A stretch of 64,000 nucleotides of DNA, taken from the NCBI RefSeq assembly GCF_014656295.1, contig NZ_BNCD01000012.1:1-64000 (forward strand), read 5' to 3'. The notes under the pieces were generated by a model, which did not search any database, was not told the origin of the DNA, and was given only the letters and a program-made list of their open reading frames with translations. Numbering within the stretch: the stretch's first letter is position 1; each line of letters begins with the position of its first letter. Source of the DNA: Streptomyces sulfonofaciens. Lineage in GTDB: Bacteria; Actinomycetota; Actinomycetes; Streptomycetales; Streptomycetaceae. A program made the translations under genes and the position numbers. Shown here one piece after another: positions 59,611 to 64,000 of this stretch.

Positions 59611-60510
59611 TCCGGTCCGCGCCGGACGCGCACCGGGCGGTCGGATAGCGGCCCTCGCGCAGGCAAGGCTGCGGCAGTCGTGCAGGCCGGCTGCGGCACT
59701 CGCGCAGTCCGAAGCCCTTCGCCCCATCCCCGCCCTTGTGGCCGGGGTGCTCCCGGGTCGCACGGCGCGGCCGGGAGTGCCCGCGGCGCGCGGCAGTCCT
59801 GCCCGCCGTCGAAACCCGGCCGGAACCCTCGTCGCGCACCCCGTACGACCGGCTTCCTGCCGCGGCGGCCCGAGGCCGTGGTGCGCGGCGCAGCCGGGGG
59901 CCGGCGGCCTCGCCTCGAAGGCACTGGAGGCTGCGCGTTCCGCCGCGGTGCTCCCGCCGGAGGCCGGTCCGCCGTCCTTCGGCCCCCGACGCGTCGCCGC
60001 CACGCTCGACGGCCACCGGAGCGGCTGTCGCCATGACCGGCCGTGCTGCCCGGAGCGGCTGTCGCCATGTCCGACCGTGCCGCCCGATCAACTGCCGCGT
60101 GCCCTCGGCGCCCGCTCGTTGATGCGCGGAGCAGCCGCCTTCCACCCTTCGCGTGACCGTGTGCGAAGCATTCGCCGCCTGTGACCGCGGCTGCTGGCGC
60201 ACGGCCCCTTCCTGGTCGGTCGACCCACCGCTCGGTGGCGTGCCCGCCCCGCACGGAACCCTCTCTGCCTCGACGGCATCGACACACCGCGCCGCCGCCG
60301 GCCTCCCTCCGCAGATGGCCGGGCGGTCCGGCGCGGGCGGACGGTCGAGCAGCCCGGCACGGGCCGACGACCTGTCAAGGGCCATGACCCGGTGCCTTCC
60401 ACCGGAGTCCGCAGTCACCCCTGAAGGCCCACGCTGTCCCTGCGGCCCGGTGAGTGACGTGGGTCACCCGCCGGCGTCTTGTACCCGGCTCGGAGTCTGC
60501 TAGCCTCTGT
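59611..60510. other. About 900 bp without a supported gene
   Basis: Long open frames exist on both strands but give Arg/Pro/Gly/Ala-rich sequences without domains and with mutually overlapping frames. A 34-bp near-perfect tandem duplication lies at 60017-60084. No transposase fragment or RNA gene was recognised. Confidence 0.55.
60017..60084. repeat. 34-bp tandem duplication
   Basis: Two adjacent copies begin CGGAGCGGCTGTCGCCATG (60017-60050 and 60051-60084) and differ at three positions. It is in noncoding DNA. Confidence 0.75.
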
Positions 60511-60524
60511 ATAGAACGTTCTAG
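60510..60524. promoter_or_regulatory. TetR-type operator before exported hydrolase
   Basis: TAGAACGTTCTA at 60512-60523 is a perfect 12-bp palindrome, preceded by CTGTA. It matches the TetR-gene promoter core. About 237 bp of leader follow before the hydrolase start codon. Confidence 0.7.
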
Positions 60525-60760
60525 TCACTGGGACGCCGCCTCCGATCCGGTCGAAGGTGAGAAAGGGCCGACGGGCGACACCCTGCGCCCAAGCGGTAGT
60601 TCCTGCTCTCAGGCACACGTCCATCGTGGGCCGTGGCTTCACCTGCAATTCCACACAGCACTTCCGGTACTCACGGGGCCGCTTCTGCCCCTTGACACCG
60701 TTCGCGCCGTTCCTGCGTTGGCAGGAAACCCAAACGCCCCCATCACGCCAGGAGAATCCC

Positions 60761-61612
60761 GTGATCAGCCGCCGTACCTTCCGTGTTTCCGCCCTCGCCG
60801 CCACAGGCGTCGCCATTGCCGTCGGAATGACCACATTCGCGTCCGCCGTGCCTTCGCGGTACGCCACCTCCGACACGAAGCCGACCGTCGTTCTCGTCAA
60901 CGGGGCCTGGTCCGACTCGGCAAGCTGGAGTGGCGTGATCGACCGTCTGCAGTCCAAGGGCTACACGGTCACCGCCCCTCCCACGGCTCTGCGCGGCCTC
61001 TCCGACGACTCCACATACCTGGCCTCCTACCTGAAGACCATCCAGGGGCCCATCGTCCTGGTCGGGCAGTCGTACGGCGGGTCCGTCATCACCAATGCGG
61101 CCACGGGCAACACCAACGTCAAGGCCCTCGTCTACATCTCGGCCTTCGCGCCGGACAAGGGGGAGAGTGCGGCTCAGTTGGCAGGGAAGTTCCCCGGTAG
61201 CCACATCACCGACGACCCCACCGCGCCTGTTCCGACCGCACTCAACGCGGTGCCCTACACCCTGGCCGACGGCACCGGTGGAGTCGACCTGTACGCCAAG
61301 GCGGACAAGTACCGGGACCTGTTCCTGAGCGGCCGCCTCGACGACAAGACCGCCGCCGAACTCGCCGCCACACAGAACCCCATCGCGCTGCAGGCCCTGG
61401 GTGATCCCTCTGGTGTGCCGGCTTGGCTGACCATTCCCTCCTGGTACCTGGTCTCCAAGGACGACCACCTGATCCCCCCGGCAGCCGAGAGCTTCATGGC
61501 CGCACGAGCCCACTCCCACACCGTCGAGGCCGACACGCCCCATGCCGCACAGGTGACCGACCCGGGCATCGTGACGAACCTCATCGAGCAGGCCGCCAAG
61601 GCTGCTCACTGA
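60761..61612 (+). CDS. Tat-exported alpha/beta hydrolase
   Basis: 283 residues from a GTG with AGGAG upstream. The signal ISRRTFRVSALAATGVAIAVGMTTFASA has a twin-arginine motif. The mature fold: PTVVLVNGAWSDSASWSGVI, nucleophile Ser104 in VGQSYGGSVITNA, ISAFAPDKGESAAQL, acid region VSKDDHLIPP and His in DTPHAAQVTDP. Related to the cytosolic 43174-43872 protein, which lacks the Ser. A long untranslated leader separates it from the TetR operator. Probably a secreted esterase or lactonase under TetR control. Confidence 0.88.
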   Translation: MISRRTFRVSALAATGVAIAVGMTTFASAVPSRYATSDTKPTVVLVNGAWSDSASWSGVIDRLQSKGYTVTAPPTALRGLSDDSTYLASYLKTIQGPIVLVGQSYGGSVITNAATGNTNVKALVYISAFAPDKGESAAQLAGKFPGSHITDDPTAPVPTALNAVPYTLADGTGGVDLYAKADKYRDLFLSGRLDDKTAAELAATQNPIALQALGDPSGVPAWLTIPSWYLVSKDDHLIPPAAESFMAARAHSHTVEADTPHAAQVTDPGIVTNLIEQAAKAAH

Positions 61613-61613
61613 C

Positions 61614-61638
61614 GGACCCCGGGGGCGTGGCCGGGTCC
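61614..61638 (+). terminator. Hairpin after exported hydrolase gene
   Basis: GGACCC and GGGTCC arms around a 13-nt GC-rich loop, followed by TTTCC, two bases after the stop. Confidence 0.45.
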
Positions 61639-61872
61639 TTTCCGCCGGGCGGCTTCCGGTGGGGGAGGGGCCGGTCCGCCGGGTGCTGCCCCTGGCTGTA
61701 CGGGCTGCCGGCCCGAGGGCCGCTCTCAGGGAGCGCTCCGGATCGGCCGTGGAGCCGACGTACCGCCCGAACCGGTGGCTCTGTTGAGCGAACGCCCTGA
61801 AGTGCCGCTGGTCCCGGCCCTGTGGCCGTGGCGGTGGATGGAACATGTGATGGAAACAAGGAGTGATCAGTC

Positions 61873-62319
61873 ATGAGTGGAAAGTTCGAAACGGTTACCG
61901 AGATCGATCGGCCCATCGAAGAGGTCTTCGCCTTTCTTGCGGACGGGACGAACGATCCCAAGTTCAGCCCTCGGGTGCAGCAAATCCAGAAGAGCCCGGC
62001 CGGGCCCACGGCGGTCGGCACGGTTTTTCGGAGCACCGTCAAGGATGCGGGTATGAAGTCGAAGCGTGAAATGGTGATCACCGAATTCGAGGCCCCTTGG
62101 CGGATCCGCTGGGCGGAGACCTCCAAGAACTCGGTGACCACCCCGGAGGGCGGCTACGACCTACAGGAAACCGCGAGCGGTGGGACACGGGTTCGCCTGT
62201 TCAACTCCCTTGAGGGGCACGGAATCGGAAAGCTGCTGGTGGGCTTCGCGCTCAGCGCCGTCCGTAAGGACGCACCGGCCCTCGGCGAGCGGATCAAGAA
62301 GGCCGTCGAAGCTTCCTGA
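61873..62319 (+). CDS. SRPBCC (polyketide cyclase/START-like) family protein
   Basis: 148 residues, ATG with AAGGAG upstream. Helix-grip fold: FETVTEIDRPIEEVFAFLADGTNDPKFSPRVQQI, VGTVFRSTV, EFEAPWRIRWAET, YDLQETASGGTRVRLFNSLEG and a long C-terminal helix KDAPALGERIKKAVEAS. It binds a hydrophobic ligand, with no identified catalysis. It seems to be a single-gene unit between the hydrolase and the metallo-hydrolase. The frame has visibly more A/T third positions than genes in the left half. Confidence 0.88.
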   Translation: MSGKFETVTEIDRPIEEVFAFLADGTNDPKFSPRVQQIQKSPAGPTAVGTVFRSTVKDAGMKSKREMVITEFEAPWRIRWAETSKNSVTTPEGGYDLQETASGGTRVRLFNSLEGHGIGKLLVGFALSAVRKDAPALGERIKKAVEAS

Positions 62320-63028
62320 TCGACTTCGGATGCGGTTGCCGGCGGTCAGGGACCGGACGTCCGATCGCGTCCGGTTGCGTCGCGGGTGACGAGCCCTGCC
62401 TGCGGGCGGCAGGGCCGGCACCGGCCGGCAGGCATCGGTGGGACGGAGGCGACCGGGGCGGACGCCTGCGCCCGGTCGCACGGCAGGGCCGGATCGCCGA
62501 TGGCCCCGCCTCCGTCGGCGAGCGACACCACCAGGTCGACCGTGCCACCGCTCGGGTGGGTCCCGGTGCCGGGCGGCCGAAGCCGGTGCAGTACGTCGAT
62601 GCAGGCCCGATGAGCCGCGGTGCACCGTCTCGTCGGGCAGGCGCCGTTGCCGTGCGGAGGCCGGGGCGGAGGTGGAGACGAGTGCAGTGGCAACCATATG
62701 GTTTACCGCTCAACCAAAATGGTTTATGCTTCAACTGGTTAGTGGTCGGCGAGTCAACTGCCGGGCACAGCAAGCCTGTTACTCAGCCCATGGCCGTACG
62801 CGAGCGCTCAGGGAGTGTCAGTGGTGGACCCGAGCTGCTTGCGCAACCGGCGGGGCAGCGGCGAAGCCCCCGGTGCGGCGGAGGAGTACCCGACGCACCC
62901 AACGTGCCCGTGGCCCTCGGCGCCCCGGAGTGCCGGACGGCCACTCATCGGGAGCCGCCGAAGGCAAGCGCCCGTCAACCGCGACCCGGCCGTCGGCCCG
63001 GGCCGCCCGAACCACCTGCGGAGGATCC
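62320..63028. other. 709-bp region with a tandem-operator promoter and no supported gene
   Basis: The open frames here lack domains. The distinct AT-rich part at 62692-62740 has repeated AACC...GGTT dyads and is probably the promoter of the metallo-hydrolase. The rest is not recognised. Confidence 0.55.
62692..62740 (+). promoter_or_regulatory. Tandem AACC-GGTT palindromes
   Basis: AACCATATGGTT (62692-62703) is a perfect palindrome; AACCAAAATGGTT (62712-62724) is a second with its centre about 20.5 bp away, two helical turns; AACTGGTT (62733-62740) is a partial third. Such phased sites are typical of a cooperatively bound repressor or activator. Confidence 0.65.
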
Positions 63029-64000
63029 ATGAACACCGAGTCCGGTGAAGCTGCGAACTCGAATCGGCGAGCGTTCCTGAGGCGTGCGTCCGTCGCCGCT
63101 GCCGTGCCTGTGGCGGGCACCCTGCTGGGCGGGGCGCTGGCTTCCCCCGCGGCGGCTGCCGAAGCATCCGACCTGCCCGACTACGCGCCGATCCCTTCGG
63201 CGTCGCTCGGGCCGGCGCTCAACGCGGACGGTTACTTCGTCGGCCAGATCAAGGGCAACCTCTACTGGGTCACCGATGCCTACTACCAGGCCATGTTCCT
63301 GACCACGCGGGAGGGTGTGGTGCTCGTCGACGCACCCCCCACGATCGGGCACAACCTGTTGCGCGCGATCGACGATGTGACGCGAGCCAACGGAATGCCG
63401 TCCCAGGTCACCCATCTGGTCTACTCACACTCCCACGCTGACCACATCGGGGCTTCCGCCCTCTTCGGCAAGCAGGTGATACGGGTAGGCCACAGCGAGA
63501 CACGTCGCATCCTGCGCAGGGCGGCGGACCCCAATCGCCCGGAACCCACGGAGACGTTCGACGACAACTACGTCCTCACGGTGGGCGGGGAACGCCTCGA
63601 ACTCGCCTACCACGGTCCGAACCACTCGCCCGACAACATCTACATCTACGCCCCCGGCCAGGCGACGTTGATGCTTGTGGACGTGCTCTTCCCCGGGTGG
63701 GTCCCCTTCAAGAACCTTGCCGTCTCCGAGGACATCCCCGACTGGATCAACGCCCATGACATTGCTCTGGGTTATCCCTGGAAGACGCTCGTCGGCGGGC
63801 ACCTCGGCCGACTCGGGGTTCGGGCCGACGCCGTTCTCCAGAAGCAGTACATCACCGATCTGAAGGCCGAGGTCACCTCCGTCATCGGATCGCTCGACCC
63901 GACGCCCTATTTCCAGAAGTACGGGACGACCGGCAACTCCTGGGCCATTTTCAAGACCTATCTCAATGCCGTCGCCGAGCAGGCGGCCGCCCCCGTCACC
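63029..64000 (+). CDS. Tat-exported metallo-beta-lactamase-fold hydrolase (partial, runs off window)
   Basis: At least 324 residues; the frame is open to the last base. ATG after CTGCGGAGG. Twin-arginine signal NSNRRAFLRRASVAAAVPVAG, cleavage likely after ASPAAAA. The MBL motif YSHSHADHIG supplies His134, His136, Asp138 and His139; further ligands appear in YHGPNHSPDN and GGHLGRLG. Catalytic class (lactonase, beta-lactamase-like, other) cannot be decided. The gene is under the tandem palindromic element at 62692. Confidence 0.88.
   Translation, partial: MNTESGEAANSNRRAFLRRASVAAAVPVAGTLLGGALASPAAAAEASDLPDYAPIPSASLGPALNADGYFVGQIKGNLYWVTDAYYQAMFLTTREGVVLVDAPPTIGHNLLRAIDDVTRANGMPSQVTHLVYSHSHADHIGASALFGKQVIRVGHSETRRILRRAADPNRPEPTETFDDNYVLTVGGERLELAYHGPNHSPDNIYIYAPGQATLMLVDVLFPGWVPFKNLAVSEDIPDWINAHDIALGYPWKTLVGGHLGRLGVRADAVLQKQYITDLKAEVTSVIGSLDPTPYFQKYGTTGNSWAIFKTYLNAVAEQAAAPVT

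Noticed and set aside
59594..60418. A 274-residue minus-strand frame downstream of tetR
   Set aside because: Arg/Ala/Gly-rich, no domain, and overlapped by equally long frames in other phases; treated as noncoding.
60524..60760. Long leader before the exported hydrolase as a possible riboswitch
   Set aside because: No known aptamer pattern or clear terminator/antiterminator pair could be read.

Overview
The window looks like chromosomal DNA of a high-GC actinomycete, most likely Streptomyces. Codons end almost always in G or C, GTG starts are common, genes often overlap by ATGA or GTGA, and the families (ROK, CGNR/ABATE, Tat-exported hydrolases, 7Fe ferredoxin, OFA transporter with a small subunit) are typical of that genus. 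No rRNA, transposase, phage gene or CRISPR array was seen. One tRNA gene, tRNA-Leu(GAG), lies at 40.7 kb and separates two halves of different character.

The left half (0-40.6 kb) contains two interleaved themes. The first is oxalate and formate metabolism. A leftward operon (8.47-1.82 kb) encodes a PanE-like reductase, a soluble NAD-type formate dehydrogenase whose catalytic subunit is split into two genes in reversed order, and FdhD. Divergent from it lie an oxalate/formate-family transporter with a 58-residue partner protein and a GntR/FCD regulator. Far to the right (36.5-30.0 kb) a second leftward operon encodes a ThDP-dependent decarboxylase/lyase, formyl-CoA:oxalate CoA-transferase, an ADP-forming acyl-CoA synthetase and a second OFA transporter. 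Divergent from that are a sucCD pair and an aldehyde dehydrogenase. The expected flow is oxalate import, CoA transfer, decarboxylation to formyl-CoA, release of formate, and oxidation to CO2 with NADH. A common sequence resembling ATAyTGT-nn-ACArTAT occurs in all three control regions and suggests one regulon, plausibly run by the GntR protein.

The second theme, inserted between these two loci (11.8-30.0 kb), is a sugar/cyclitol-like import operon (ROK regulator, ribose-type ABC transporter, Gfo/Idh/MocA oxidoreductase, TIM-barrel isomerase) followed by an Ebo-type cluster: myo-inositol-phosphate-synthase-like cyclase, UbiA prenyltransferase, TIM-barrel protein, EboA, TatD hydrolase, EboE, EboF-like phosphodiesterase, and a Tat-exported TIM-barrel protein. 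Ebo clusters elsewhere have been linked to moving metabolite precursors across the membrane. Here no EboD (dehydroquinate-synthase-like) is present and an inositol-phosphate-synthase-like protein occupies the sugar-phosphate-cyclase role. A block of about 75 bp with the same spacing of conserved parts precedes both the ROK gene and the Ebo operon, so the two are probably co-regulated.

The right half (41-64 kb) is catabolic and accessory in character. It holds an SDR, two alpha/beta hydrolases, a CGNR-type regulator, an APH-like protein, and a long leftward aromatic meta-cleavage operon (54.8-46.1 kb: aldehyde dehydrogenase, ferredoxin reductase, hydratase, decarboxylase, tautomerase, hydrolase, Rieske dioxygenase beta and alpha, LigB-type extradiol dioxygenase, and a deleted aldehyde dehydrogenase remnant). 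A divergent third hydratase, an IclR regulator, and an amidohydrolase-ferredoxin pair follow. Then come a TetR gene and a Tat-exported alpha/beta hydrolase that share a palindrome, an SRPBCC protein, and a Tat-exported metallo-beta-lactamase-fold hydrolase cut by the window end.

All functional calls come from reading translated sequence and recalled family motifs; no database search was possible.
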